The position numbers and the translations under genes are program-made. A DNA stretch of 29,751 bases. Source: a virus. This document shows positions 5,941-15,192 of the stretch, piece after piece (the stretch's first letter is position 1; every line of letters starts with the position of its first letter). The stretch is taken from positions 1-29,751 of the IMG/VR virus record IMGVR_UViG_3300027489_000014. One strand, written 5' to 3'. Below the pieces are notes generated by a model. That model was not told the DNA's origin. It saw only the letters and a program-made list of their open reading frames with translations, and searched no databases.

Positions 5941-6750
5941 ATGCCATTCTTTCGTCAGTTTCCAAAAACTAATTACGATTTCTTTAATCGAGGAGTCAAT
6001 TATGAAATTGTAGATTTCTTTAGGTATGTTAATGCAGACCTTGCACTGCTTGATGATGTTTCCGTATACTCATACTATAAAGTTCAAAATGGCGAGCGAC
6101 CGGATGTAGTATCGATGAAACTATATGGAACACCAGAGTACTATTGGACATTCTTTATTATTAATGACCATCTTAAATCTGGGTTGGCAAATTGGCCAAT
6201 GTCCCCAGAGGTGTTTGAGGATTACATGAAGGAAGAGTACGGTGGATATGCTATTAGTTCTAAGGTCGATGTCGTTGTAAATTTAGATGGTGAAAAATTA
6301 GCAACGAACACGCTTGCAAATGAATTTCCTATAGGCACTCCTGTATCTGCCACTCATGAAGGAATCACTACCGCAACGGGAATAGTATACGCCAGAAATA
6401 CTCAATTGGCTCAGCTCATAATCAAAGATGTCGTTGAGTTAACTAATCCTCCATTTGTTGAAACTGGTAGAATTATAAGTGATACGCATGAATTACGAAT
6501 TGAGGAGTGGACAGAATTTAGAAATGCAGTTCATCACTACGAAGATGCGGAAGGCAATATATCTTATGATCCATATTATTTTGACTCCGTAGAAGTAGAA
6601 GGAAATTTAGAAAATCTTAATTTGACTCCTGTTAAGAATTATGAATATGAAAGCAAACTGAATGACGAGCGCGCTGACATTCGAATTATCAAGCCATCGC
6701 TCATCAATCAGTTTGCGCACCAGTATCGCACTCTGATCAATGCTAACTAA
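5941..6750 (+). CDS. 53: gp53-like baseplate wedge subunit, 269 aa
   Basis: The N-terminus matches T4 gp53: FFRQFPKTNYDFFNRG, then VDFFRYVNADLALLDD, YYKVQNGERPDVVSMKLYG and PEYYWTFFIINDHLKSGL. This is the LysM-like fold that joins the wedge to the hub. A beta-rich middle portion at about 105-170 (VVVNLDGEKL to LIIKDV) precedes a C-terminal tail with NDERADIRIIKPSLINQF. T4 gp53 is 196 aa, so the middle is an enlargement. The gene overlaps the gp27-like start by 11 bases, suggesting coupled translation. gp53, gp27, gp5 and gp25 together make the hub-wedge junction, so the clustering is functional. The assignment is confident. Confidence 0.9.
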   Translation: MPFFRQFPKTNYDFFNRGVNYEIVDFFRYVNADLALLDDVSVYSYYKVQNGERPDVVSMKLYGTPEYYWTFFIINDHLKSGLANWPMSPEVFEDYMKEEYGGYAISSKVDVVVNLDGEKLATNTLANEFPIGTPVSATHEGITTATGIVYARNTQLAQLIIKDVVELTNPPFVETGRIISDTHELRIEEWTEFRNAVHHYEDAEGNISYDPYYFDSVEVEGNLENLNLTPVKNYEYESKLNDERADIRIIKPSLINQFAHQYRTLINAN

Positions 6751-8146
6751 TGTCAATCTTTCTCCCGGAGGTTCTTCCGGTGTTAATCCGTCTGCGTATC
6801 GGATCAACAAGATTATACTGACTAACCACGGTGGAAGAGAAGTAGACATTGCTGGTTTAGTCACTGATTTCTTTATTACCGAAAGCATTTATTCTCCATT
6901 TCTGGCGCTTGAAATGAATGTCAGGGATGATGTTAACTTCATCGAGGAATACCAGATATCTGGTCAAGAAAAGATTCTCGTGTCATTCTCAAAAAACGAA
7001 TATCAAGAAGACATTTTTCCAGAAGAAGGTTATCTTGATGAGGTAACTATCGAACATACATTTATTGCAACTGAATATCCGGTATTTGCTAAAGCATCAA
7101 ATAACCGCTCGCAAGCATTTGTAATTCGCGCAATTTCTCCTCATGCATATCTTGCTAAATTTAAAAAGATATCTCGAGCATATAACGATAACGCAGTTAA
7201 TATTATTAAAAACATTTTAGTTAATGATCTAGGATACGAAGAGAATAAGATTATTGTATCAAACCTTTCCTCGCCTCAGATGCGAGTAATTATTCCTTAT
7301 CTTGATCCACTGAGTGCGATCGCATGGATATTGCGCCGCAGCTTTGATGAAAATTCTGCACCTATATTTTGCTACGAAACACTATCAGATAAACTGATGA
7401 TTCAGTCATACTCTGATTTTGTATCCTCAAATAACTATCCTCATCGGGAATATAGAGAAGGTAAGTTTTTTACAAATGAGTTATTCGATGACCATACGCA
7501 GGCATATCTGCAAATGTCCTCGAGAATTCTTGGAATATCTTCTGATATCCACTTATCTAAATTTGTGCCGGGATCACAAGGCGCGTATTCAAGTAGCACA
7601 AAATATGTAGATATAGCAAAGAAATACTTTTACGAAGATGCTTTTGATTATATCAGCGAATTTGATTCGATGGTATGGATTGATAAAGGTAAATCAATCT
7701 CATCAATGTTTAAAGTTATGCCAAATGAGCGATCATTAAATGAATATGATGAGTCTCATGTTAATAACATTTCGCTCAATACATTATCTTATGACGCTAC
7801 TTCTGGTGAAGTAAATTATCATCAGTCGACCACAGGAAATACACTGAACAAAGCTATTTCTTATATTGAAAATTTAGATTCGATTGTGCATGAACTACAG
7901 CTTTACGGAGACGCACTCATGCGTTCTGGCAAATGTGTCAATATACAGCTCGTAAAGCCTCAAGATCCGGATGTTGAAATAAGAGAAGACAAAGCCAAGG
8001 GCGGACAATCAAAAGATGAATTTTTATCTGGCCGCTATATTGTTACTGGAGTAAAGCATTCATTTGGAAACGAGTATTTCATGCAGATTAGAATAAAGAA
8101 GGATTCCTTCTCTTATATTTTTGAAGAATACGATGAATACGATTGA
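6740..8146 (+). CDS. 27: gp27-like baseplate hub protein, 468 aa
   Basis: Position, size and sequence pattern fit the gp27 hub, the trimeric ring that holds the gp5 spike and matches the sixfold tube (T4 gp27 is 391 aa). The N-terminus has YRINKIILTNHGGREVDIAG, then ITESIYSPFLALEMNVRDDV and EYQISGQEKILVSF, a hub first-domain pattern. Central segments include FVIRAISPHAYLAKFKKISR, IVSNLSSPQMRVIIPYLDPL and AIAWILRRSF. The last part (GRYIVTGVKHSF, EYFMQIRIKKDSF) is a typical hub C-terminal beta-domain. The ATG at 6740 lies inside the gp53 end (11-base overlap), and the gp5 ATG lies 14 bases before this stop, so three genes are probably translationally coupled. I rely on resemblance to marine T4-like hubs and on synteny. 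Confidence 0.78.
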   Translation: MLTNVNLSPGGSSGVNPSAYRINKIILTNHGGREVDIAGLVTDFFITESIYSPFLALEMNVRDDVNFIEEYQISGQEKILVSFSKNEYQEDIFPEEGYLDEVTIEHTFIATEYPVFAKASNNRSQAFVIRAISPHAYLAKFKKISRAYNDNAVNIIKNILVNDLGYEENKIIVSNLSSPQMRVIIPYLDPLSAIAWILRRSFDENSAPIFCYETLSDKLMIQSYSDFVSSNNYPHREYREGKFFTNELFDDHTQAYLQMSSRILGISSDIHLSKFVPGSQGAYSSSTKYVDIAKKYFYEDAFDYISEFDSMVWIDKGKSISSMFKVMPNERSLNEYDESHVNNISLNTLSYDATSGEVNYHQSTTGNTLNKAISYIENLDSIVHELQLYGDALMRSGKCVNIQLVKPQDPDVEIREDKAKGGQSKDEFLSGRYIVTGVKHSFGNEYFMQIRIKKDSFSYIFEEYDEYD

Positions 8147-9605
8147 CCATTTCGTAGGCGGCCATTTTAGTTGGTTTACTGGTGTTGTTGAAGACATACT
8201 TGATCCTTTGCAAATGGGGCGAGTAAGAGTAAGGTGCTTCGGTTATCATACTGCGAACAAAACAGAAATTGCTACGGAAGATCTTCCATGGGCTTCCGTG
8301 ATGACGCCAATTCATTCTGCATCGATGTCAGGAATTGGTTATTCTGCAACTGGTGTGCTGCAGGGATCATGGGTCGTTGGATTTTTCCGCGATGGCCCAT
8401 CTGCTCAGGATCCAATCGTGCTAGGAACTATTCCTGCTATTTCTACCGAGGTTGATCGCACAAAAGGATTTTGTGATCCGGATGAAGCTTATCCGCTTCC
8501 CGGATTAGTCGATCAACCGGATATGCCTCGAGAGTCAAGTGACAGATATAAAGATGCTCCCGCATATTCTCGTAGAAAAGATCTTCGGCAGGAAAGCATT
8601 GAAACAGCAATTCCGCCAAAGGTTGAATCAGTTGTTCCTGCAGATTCAGACAGCTATTACGAAAGAAAGACGTGGAGTGTTTGGGATGTAGATGATGTGG
8701 TAAATCCAGTTTACCCAATGAATCATTCTTATCATTCGGAGTCTGGACACGTCAAGGAAATCGACGATACTCCGTACTACGGTCGATTAATGGAAATGCA
8801 TCGCTCAGGTACATATACTGAAATCAATAATGCGGGCGATAAGACTACAACTATTGTGGGAGACAATTATGTAGTCGTGCTAGGCAACGATAACATCTAT
8901 ATCAAAGGCTCAGCAAATATCACAATCGATGGTGACCTAAGACAACTAATCAAGGGCAATTACCACATCGAGGTAGAAGGTAACAAGACAGAATATATTA
9001 AAGGAACGCGCCAATCAAAGATTGGTCAATCTGAGCATATCGAGATTGGTCAGGATTATGCATCAAACGTCATCAATGACAGAATCTCGCGCATCGGTGG
9101 AAATACAACAATCATTCGAGACGGAAATAAAGACGAAACGATTGCGGGAAACTCAGATGTTCTTGTTAACGGAAATGACGGTCATATCGTAATTGGCGAA
9201 CGGCAGGAATATACTGGGTCACACTTCGAATGCACTACAACTGGTCATTTGATTGTAGTATCAAATGAGTTTATGTCGTTAAGCTCAGCATCAACGCTGG
9301 AAATGGATATTACTGGAAATGTCACGCAGATATTTGGCGCTGCGCAGACAGTAAACGTCACTGGTGCGGTATCTGAAACAATCGGTGGTAATCAATCCAC
9401 GAGTGTCAGCGGTACTCAAACTATGTCGATTAGCGGTACGCAAAGTATTACTGCTTCTGTCACGAATATTGGTAATAACGTCAATGTCACCGGCGTACTT
9501 GCTGCAACATCAAACGTTACCGCAGGCGCAACATCAATTTCACTGACAACTCACAAGCACTCTGGTGTTGCAAGCGGATTAGCATTAACTGGCCTGCCGC
9601 AATAA
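8133..9605 (+). CDS. 5: gp5-like central spike protein without a lysozyme domain, 490 aa
   Basis: The N-terminal 110 residues form the gp5 OB-fold: GHFSWFTGVVEDILDPLQMG, RVRVRCFGYH, LPWASVMTPIHS and GSWVVGFFRDGPSAQDPIVL. A linker with SRRKDLRQES leads to TWSVWDVDD. From about 205 onward, repeated beta strands of V-x-G type (VVLGNDNIYIKG, ITIDGDLRQLIKGNYHIEV) indicate a trimeric beta-helix needle. T4 gp5 has a lysozyme domain between these parts; here there is only linker. The C-terminus, TTHKHSGVASGL, carries an HxH motif (H474, H476) like the iron-binding tip of P2 gpV. I prefer the ATG at 8133 over an upstream in-frame TTG at 8121, because GAAG lies 6 bases before it. This start overlaps the gp27-like stop by 14 bases. 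Confidence 0.9.
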   Translation: MNTIDHFVGGHFSWFTGVVEDILDPLQMGRVRVRCFGYHTANKTEIATEDLPWASVMTPIHSASMSGIGYSATGVLQGSWVVGFFRDGPSAQDPIVLGTIPAISTEVDRTKGFCDPDEAYPLPGLVDQPDMPRESSDRYKDAPAYSRRKDLRQESIETAIPPKVESVVPADSDSYYERKTWSVWDVDDVVNPVYPMNHSYHSESGHVKEIDDTPYYGRLMEMHRSGTYTEINNAGDKTTTIVGDNYVVVLGNDNIYIKGSANITIDGDLRQLIKGNYHIEVEGNKTEYIKGTRQSKIGQSEHIEIGQDYASNVINDRISRIGGNTTIIRDGNKDETIAGNSDVLVNGNDGHIVIGERQEYTGSHFECTTTGHLIVVSNEFMSLSSASTLEMDITGNVTQIFGAAQTVNVTGAVSETIGGNQSTSVSGTQTMSISGTQSITASVTNIGNNVNVTGVLAATSNVTAGATSISLTTHKHSGVASGLALTGLPQ

Positions 9606-9606
9606 T

Positions 9607-10467
9607 ATGCCAATCAAAATTCCAGATATACCGTCGACTCCGATTCAGGTTCCGCAGATTCCTGCTCCACCTAAGCTTCTGTGCGATGCCAATGCTGCGC
9701 TTACACAAGTTACTCAGGCAAAGAAACAGATCAAAGAACTACTTAAGAATAAAAAAGCTGCTGCTGCCACATTGCTGAGTTTAATACCAGAAGTGAACAG
9801 CGCAATGAACGATGTTAAGGCTATTCAAGAAACCGTAGTATCGTTTCAGTCGGAATTAAAAGCAATATCGACATCTAAAGATCCGGTACAAATTGCGCAG
9901 TTTATTGAAAAGTGGTCTGGATCTGTAAAGGGGCTTACTTCACTGGTTGCACAAGCGCAGTCAATTGCAAGAGATCCGCGGGCTATATTTGATTACTGCA
10001 CCGATGCTCCTAACTTTAATTTGAATCCGCTAACAGGCAAAATAAAACTGGGATCATTAGCGGCGGTCATACCGAATACGAATCCAGCTGCAGCAGAATC
10101 ACTGGTTAATAGTGTGATCGACAATACAAAGAAAGTAACATCTGGTGCGTCCGGTGCTACCTTTTCTGATATCAGAAAATACACGACCAGCGTGTCGGCA
10201 AAGATTAATGCGGTTGCTAAAACAATCACCGATCCGCGCGCGAGAAACAAATTGCTTACTTATGCGGATAGAAAAACGGCAGCAATTGGTGGAGTATTAC
10301 CTGAAGAAAACGTCGAGGCATACAGAGACAATATTGTATCGGACTCCGAGCATCCGGAGGATGCCAGCCTTGAAGGTAAATTGGACCAAATCGATGCTAT
10401 ACTGAAAGAAGAAGAAACTGTAGTTGCTCCATACGCCCGATATGTGCAAAACGAGAGTCAGGATTAA
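9607..10467 (+). CDS. Unrecognised structural protein in the hub-wedge cluster, 286 aa
   Basis: I do not recognise a family. The N-terminus is proline-rich (MPIKIPDIPSTPIQVPQIPA) and would be extended. Residues 25-110 look like two or three long helices with coiled-coil character (TQAKKQIKELLKNKKAAAAT, FQSELKAISTSKD). A middle helix pair and a short FDYCTDAPNFNLNPLTGKIK segment follow, and the C-terminal 60 residues are acidic (LPEENVEAY, DSEHPEDASLEG). No signal peptide or membrane segment is visible. It starts one base after the gp5 stop and is followed by gp25, so a virion or assembly role near the spike is likely. The place of T4 gp5.4 (PAAR tip) is vacant and this protein is far too large and helical to be a PAAR. 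It could be a hub chaperone or a tail-internal protein. Confidence 0.65.
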   Translation: MPIKIPDIPSTPIQVPQIPAPPKLLCDANAALTQVTQAKKQIKELLKNKKAAAATLLSLIPEVNSAMNDVKAIQETVVSFQSELKAISTSKDPVQIAQFIEKWSGSVKGLTSLVAQAQSIARDPRAIFDYCTDAPNFNLNPLTGKIKLGSLAAVIPNTNPAAAESLVNSVIDNTKKVTSGASGATFSDIRKYTTSVSAKINAVAKTITDPRARNKLLTYADRKTAAIGGVLPEENVEAYRDNIVSDSEHPEDASLEGKLDQIDAILKEEETVVAPYARYVQNESQD

Positions 10468-10481
10468 GCCTAGGAATTCCT

Positions 10482-10489
10482 GATAAATA
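10482..10489 (+). promoter_or_regulatory. T4-type late promoter box GATAAATA before gp25
   Basis: GATAAATAG lies in the 31-base gap before gp25, directly after a 10-base palindrome AGGAATTCCT (10472-10481). The box ends 9 bases before the ATG, so transcription starting 6 bases on would give a leader of about 4 bases. Confidence 0.6.
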
Positions 10490-10498
10490 GACAAACCC

Positions 10499-10951
10499 AT
10501 GAGTTCTGCACTCTCAGACTACAACGTAAACGAGCTTTACGTCAGCCGTCGATCATCGATTGTATCGAAGAAACGGTTGTATTCTGATCTGGACCTTTCG
10601 CTTGCTCTTAATCCTACTTTTCGAGATATTGTTCCGCTTGTTGATATTGACGCCGTTAAGAACTCAATTAAGAATCTTATTTTAAGCAATTTCTATGATA
10701 GACCCTTTCAGCCTGCGCTGGGGTCAAATGTGTCAGCATTGTTATTCGAGCCGGCTGATAACTTTACTATGTCAGCAATGCGCGAAGAGATCAAGCGTGT
10801 AATCAAAAAGTTTGAACCGCGCGCCGATAGTGTAGTTGTAGAGATCATTGATAATTCTGATAGAAATGCATACAATATCAATATCGGCTTTCGCGTCATC
10901 GCAATCGATCAAAGAGTGGACATAACTCTTTACCTTAAGAGAATCCGCTAA
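10499..10951 (+). CDS. 25: gp25-like baseplate wedge subunit, 150 aa
   Basis: This is a clear member of the GPW/gp25 family, the sheath initiator of contractile tails (T4 gp25 is 132 aa; homologous to TssE of type VI secretion). The family core is complete: SDLDLSLALNPTFRDIVPLV, AVKNSIKNLILSNFYDRPFQ with the N.....RPF..ALG signature, FEPADNFTMSAMREEIKRVI, and the C-terminal VVVEIIDNSD and beta hairpin. It plugs the sheath onto the wedge and hub. It lies 31 bases downstream of the unknown 286-residue gene with its own late promoter box, and gp6 starts 12 bases after its stop. No Shine-Dalgarno sequence is present. Confidence 0.95.
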   Translation: MSSALSDYNVNELYVSRRSSIVSKKRLYSDLDLSLALNPTFRDIVPLVDIDAVKNSIKNLILSNFYDRPFQPALGSNVSALLFEPADNFTMSAMREEIKRVIKKFEPRADSVVVEIIDNSDRNAYNINIGFRVIAIDQRVDITLYLKRIR

Positions 10952-10963
10952 TACTTTCTACCT

Positions 10964-12856
10964 ATGGCACAGATCAATGTTTCAGAACTAGACTTCGCGA
11001 CACTTAAAGAGTCGATCAAGTCACACTTCAAGAATCAAAGCAAGTACAATGACTGGGACTTCGACGGATCTGGCCTGTCAATTTTACTTGACGTTTTAGC
11101 GTACAATACGCACTACAATGCCGTCACAGCACACCTAGCGCTAAACGAAGCATTCTTGGATTCTGCACAATTGCGCGGCAACGTTGTTTCTCACGCTAAG
11201 CTTCTAGGATATGTTCCGCGTTCAACAATTGCATCTACTGCAGTAGTGGATGTGGTAGTAACGGCGCCAACATCGAATCCACCACCATTCTTGTCTTTGG
11301 ATAGAGGACATAAATTTAGTACTACAGTTGACTCTTCGAAGTATACATTTGTAGTACTAGAACCAAAACCAGCTGTTCCGCTAAACATAGCAACGAATAC
11401 TTACACATTTACTAGCGTAGTTCTTAAACAGGGCACGTTAAAGAAAATGATTTATCGTGTGGATGAATTGATCGAGAATCAGAAATATGAAATTCCTGAT
11501 ACTACTGTAGATTCTACTACAATGAGAGTTCGTGTCAACGATGGCGAGGAATTTTCCATCTATACTCAGTTCAGTACTCTGATCGGCTTAAATAATTCAT
11601 CAAAGGTTTATTTCTTGCAGGAAAATGCTGATGGCAAATACGAGGTTTATTTTGGCGACAATAATCTAGGCATCAAGCCTGGATCAAATAATATTGTCGA
11701 GATCGAGTATGTTTATACAAATGGCAGAATTGCAAATGGCGCTGCCAATTTTCAATCCGCACAAGCATTTACATACATAATACCAGGATCAACAACAGGC
11801 GCGACAGCAACTATTCCAGTAAATAGTGCGGTAATAACTACGATAACAAATTCGTACGGCGGTGCAGAAAAGGAAAGCACCGAATCGATTCGTTACAATT
11901 CTCCGCTGGCATTTATCACACAAAATCGTGCAGTAACTTCCGAAGATTACCGCGCGATCATTCTCCGCGAGTTTGGAGGAATCGATGCTATTTCTGTTTG
12001 GGGCGGCGAAACAGATCCTGAGCCAAATTATGGTAAAGTCTACATCGCAATTAAGCCTTCTGGTAAAGATTTCTTAAATGAAGCCGAAAAACTTCAGATC
12101 ACCGATAGCATTTTAAAAGGTAAAAACGTCGTATCAATTGAGCCGGTCATAATTGATCCAGAATTTACTTATTTGGAGGTCGAAGCCTTTATCAAATACA
12201 ATTCTAATTTAACTGACAAGACTACACCTGCACTTGAATCATATGTCCGTGACATCATTCGTAAGTACAATGACCAGAACTTACAAAAATTTGACGGCGT
12301 ATTTCGTTTCTCTCAGTTCCTAGGATCAATCGATAACTCTGAGCCATCGATTCTTAATTCGGTTGCTCGTCCGTATATGTTCAAGTGGATTACACCAAAA
12401 CCAAATGGTTTGACGAATTCATTTACACTCGATTTTCCAGTACCGACATATACCACACAATCGACAACAGCTGTTCTTTCTTCATCCGGGTTTATGATGG
12501 GAGGTTTAGAACACTTTTTTGGCGACGAACCAATTGCTGGTACAACTGATAGAAATGTTTACATTTATAGAGTAGTAGAAGGTAATCGAAAGAAGATTGC
12601 AAATGCTGGTAGAATATATTCTAGCGCTGGAAGAGTAGTGCTAAATCGTTTTACAGTAGATTACACAACAGTAAACGTAAATCCACCAGACATTCGCATT
12701 ATTGCTTTACCAAACTCGTTTGACATTGCTCCAAAAAGAAATCAGTTGCTCGAAATAGATCAGACATATGTTACTGTAAAAGCCGAAATTGATGCAATTG
12801 CTGTTTCAGGCGCAGCAGGAACAAGTTCATATACCACGACACCTCGACATCGCTAA
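10964..12856 (+). CDS. 6: gp6-like baseplate wedge protein (baseplate J family), 630 aa
   Basis: This is a strong match to T4 gp6 (660 aa), which forms the dodecameric wedge ring that links neighbouring wedges. The N-terminus [20 protein letters not shown], with [20 protein letters not shown] and [20 protein letters not shown], is the hallmark baseplate_J region. [16 protein letters not shown]-type sequence follows, then beta domains with [20 protein letters not shown] and [39 protein letters not shown], and [20 protein letters not shown]. It pairs with gp7 and gp53. The start lies 12 bases after gp25, preceded by the leader motif ATACTTTCTA and no Shine-Dalgarno sequence. The gp7-like gene begins 2 bases after its stop. 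Confidence 0.95.
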   Translation: MAQINVSELDFATLKESIKSHFKNQSKYNDWDFDGSGLSILLDVLAYNTHYNAVTAHLALNEAFLDSAQLRGNVVSHAKLLGYVPRSTIASTAVVDVVVTAPTSNPPPFLSLDRGHKFSTTVDSSKYTFVVLEPKPAVPLNIATNTYTFTSVVLKQGTLKKMIYRVDELIENQKYEIPDTTVDSTTMRVRVNDGEEFSIYTQFSTLIGLNNSSKVYFLQENADGKYEVYFGDNNLGIKPGSNNIVEIEYVYTNGRIANGAANFQSAQAFTYIIPGSTTGATATIPVNSAVITTITNSYGGAEKESTESIRYNSPLAFITQNRAVTSEDYRAIILREFGGIDAISVWGGETDPEPNYGKVYIAIKPSGKDFLNEAEKLQITDSILKGKNVVSIEPVIIDPEFTYLEVEAFIKYNSNLTDKTTPALESYVRDIIRKYNDQNLQKFDGVFRFSQFLGSIDNSEPSILNSVARPYMFKWITPKPNGLTNSFTLDFPVPTYTTQSTTAVLSSSGFMMGGLEHFFGDEPIAGTTDRNVYIYRVVEGNRKKIANAGRIYSSAGRVVLNRFTVDYTTVNVNPPDIRIIALPNSFDIAPKRNQLLEIDQTYVTVKAEIDAIAVSGAAGTSSYTTTPRHR

Positions 12857-12858
12857 TT

Positions 12859-15186
12859 ATGTCCTACGTTGAGTCGACAGTCAGCGTCAAGAAAAAAACA
12901 AAAGAAGCAGTAAGAGTTGAGTCTCTTATACCTGATGCGCTGCGCGAAAAATCAGCAGTGCTAGTAGAATTTCTGAAAGATTACTATGACCTCGTAAATC
13001 GAGATGGTAAAACTTCGTTTTTTATTACTGTTCAGGCGGGTGCTGGCCAATATAAAATTGGCGAAGAAGTAGAAATGAGTACTTCCGCAGGAGGTATCAT
13101 TACTGCAACTGTTGCTAAGTTTGACAATAATATTCTATTAGTACACAATGCCGATGGTGAATTTGTTCGTGGAGAAGCTTTAGTTGGTACAGAATCAAAT
13201 TGCACCAGAAATATTTCTACTGTTCAGAACATTTACGATAATCCAAGCTTTGAGATTAATCGCATTATGGAAGAACGAGATATTGATAGAGCCACAAACA
13301 GATATCTCGAGGTACTACAACGTGAAACAGCTATTAACGTTCCGGGTAAATTTACTACAGATACAGTTAATCTGTATAAAAATCTACTAAAGTATTACTC
13401 TCTAAGAGGCTCGGAAAACTCAATCGAGCTTTTCTTCAGAATCATATTCCAACAAAGCGCTGAAGTATATTATCCATTTACCGATACTTTTAAGCCATCA
13501 TCTGGTAATTGGACCTCTGTTAATAGCAAATTTACTGGATCTATTTCTGGCACCACACTTACAGTATCATCTGTCGAATCTGGATCATTGGACGAAGATG
13601 TATTACTTACTGGAGCCGGAATTGCTCCTGGAACAATCATCAATGGTTTAGGAACTGGCATAGGATACACCGGAACGTATTCTGTTGGTGTAAGTCAGAA
13701 CATTGGTAAAACACCGATGAATAGTTCTGGAGCATATTTTACAGGATCTATTTCTGGAGATACTTTAACTGTTACTGCAGTAGAATCTGGTACAATAGCA
13801 GTAGGAATGGTTTTATCCGGTCCAGGAATCACATCAACTGTAAAAATTTCTGGATTAGGAACAGGATCAGGTGGTACAGGAACATATACCTTACTGTGGA
13901 CACCTAGTACTTTTACTGGGTCAATTTCTGGAACAACGCTAACAGTTACTTCAATGGGCGTTGGTTCTTCTGAAATTGAAATAGGCACTCAGATCATTGG
14001 TACCGGCGTTACTTCCGGCACTACTATCATAACACCCCCTGCAGTTGTTACAAGTGTTACTAATTATATTGCAAATGGAACAACTACTGTAACTGCAACA
14101 GTTGCTTCGACAAGTGGATATACTGCCGGAGATATTATTGAAATTTCTGGAGCTGTTGGCACAGAACAGTTGAAATTAAACGGATCTTGGACCATCGCAT
14201 CTATTCCAAATAGTACTACCTTTACGTTCGTAGTTTTTAATTCAATTGCTTCAGCAACTTATACATCGGATTTAGGTAGCGCATCAATAACCAAAACTAT
14301 AACTGGGTCTGGCGGAACTGGAACATATGTTGTCAACTTCAGCCAAACTGTAAGTTCAACTACTCTCACGCAAATTGTTAAATCTGGAACAACTTTCTCT
14401 GCGGCCGGGGCTGAATTTACTGGTAGTATATCTGGAGCAACATTAACTGTCAGTGGTATAAAATCTGGCGCAATCACTATTGGATCTAAAATTTACGGTG
14501 GTAGAGTTTTACCAGGAACAACGATCAAGCAATTTGGACCATCCACGACTGGGGGAGTAGGCACTTATGTAGTGGGCGTGGATCAAACCGTAGCTTCTAC
14601 ATCAATCAGCGGAGTTTCCTTGGTTGCTTCTCAATATTCTGATTCAAACGGGTTTACATCAAACATTAAGAAGCTGCACGATTCGTATTATTATCAAAGA
14701 TATTCTTATGTAGTTAAGACTGGCTTGAACGTCGATGCATGGAAAGATCCATTTAACCGTCTAGTTCATCCTGCAGGATTTATATTCTTTGGGCAGATCT
14801 TCCTGGTACTTGAGGCAATTCAGCAGCTATCCGAAAAGCTAAACAGTAGAATGCCACTTAATCAGCCTGGATTGATTTCTGCTGCCGATCTTGTCAATCT
14901 GATCGAACTTGCTTATGCCGATTATATCACTATCAATCCTGACGGAGATCCTGTTCTAAACTATCAGAATATGAGGGCATTGGCAGATTACGCCATCAAA
15001 CTCATACTTCAGTTCGAGGGCCAGAATCCTGGACTGCAATTTGCTACCCATAGAACACTAGAATCCACAAAGTTTATCAATGAAAATCCGATAGATCGTT
15101 TCATTCAATACACTATCCAGGACTCTATAAATAACGTCATTCCTTACTACAATACCGGAGCGGTAATTCTACAACGTAATTTCTAA
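12859..15186 (+). CDS. 7: gp7-like baseplate wedge protein with inserted beta-repeats, 775 aa
   Basis: By position after gp6 and before gp8, and by its flanking conserved segments, this is the gp7-type wedge protein of marine T4-like phages (T4 gp7 is 1032 aa). The N-terminal part has [37 protein letters not shown] and [20 protein letters not shown] followed by [11 protein letters not shown]. The C-terminal part has [33 protein letters not shown] and a helical end. Between them, from about residue 225 to 585, lie four [11 protein letters not shown] repeats and one different beta module. An SH3-like beta module ([21 protein letters not shown]) also sits at about 60-115. The ATG is 2 bases after the gp6 stop. 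Direct similarity to T4 gp7 itself was not visible, so the symbol leans on synteny. Confidence 0.72.
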   Translation: MSYVESTVSVKKKTKEAVRVESLIPDALREKSAVLVEFLKDYYDLVNRDGKTSFFITVQAGAGQYKIGEEVEMSTSAGGIITATVAKFDNNILLVHNADGEFVRGEALVGTESNCTRNISTVQNIYDNPSFEINRIMEERDIDRATNRYLEVLQRETAINVPGKFTTDTVNLYKNLLKYYSLRGSENSIELFFRIIFQQSAEVYYPFTDTFKPSSGNWTSVNSKFTGSISGTTLTVSSVESGSLDEDVLLTGAGIAPGTIINGLGTGIGYTGTYSVGVSQNIGKTPMNSSGAYFTGSISGDTLTVTAVESGTIAVGMVLSGPGITSTVKISGLGTGSGGTGTYTLLWTPSTFTGSISGTTLTVTSMGVGSSEIEIGTQIIGTGVTSGTTIITPPAVVTSVTNYIANGTTTVTATVASTSGYTAGDIIEISGAVGTEQLKLNGSWTIASIPNSTTFTFVVFNSIASATYTSDLGSASITKTITGSGGTGTYVVNFSQTVSSTTLTQIVKSGTTFSAAGAEFTGSISGATLTVSGIKSGAITIGSKIYGGRVLPGTTIKQFGPSTTGGVGTYVVGVDQTVASTSISGVSLVASQYSDSNGFTSNIKKLHDSYYYQRYSYVVKTGLNVDAWKDPFNRLVHPAGFIFFGQIFLVLEAIQQLSEKLNSRMPLNQPGLISAADLVNLIELAYADYITINPDGDPVLNYQNMRALADYAIKLILQFEGQNPGLQFATHRTLESTKFINENPIDRFIQYTIQDSINNVIPYYNTGAVILQRNF
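13531..14614 (+). repeat. Four FTGSIS-type beta repeats inserted in the gp7-like protein
   Basis: Copies begin at 13531, 13738, 13912 and 14416 (residues 225, 294, 352, 520). Each opens F-T-G-S-I-S-G-x-T-L-T-V and closes with a GTGTY-V sequence. Spacing is 69 and 58 residues, then 168 where an extra module ([31 protein letters not shown]) is interposed. At DNA level the copies differ at many third positions, so the duplication is not recent. Confidence 0.85.
15126..15133 (+). promoter_or_regulatory. Possible late promoter box inside the gp7-like gene, upstream of gp8
   Basis: An exact TATAAATA lies 59 bases before the gp8 start, within the last codons of the gp7-like gene. It is followed by A, not G as in the intergenic boxes, and is forced partly by the codons, so it may be chance. 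Confidence 0.4.
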
Positions 15187-15192
15187 GTCACT

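Noticed and set aside
8121-8132. TTG start four codons upstream for the gp5-like gene
   Set aside because: The ATG at 8133 has a GAAG at a suitable distance and begins in line with the family.
9607-10467. PAAR-type spike tip (gp5.4) between gp5 and gp25
   Set aside because: The protein there is long, helical and proline-leading with no PAAR motifs. The spike has its own HxH end instead.
10472-10481. Palindrome AGGAATTCCT before the gp25 promoter box
   Set aside because: It occurs once, with no loop or T-run. No second copy before other boxes supports a regulator site.
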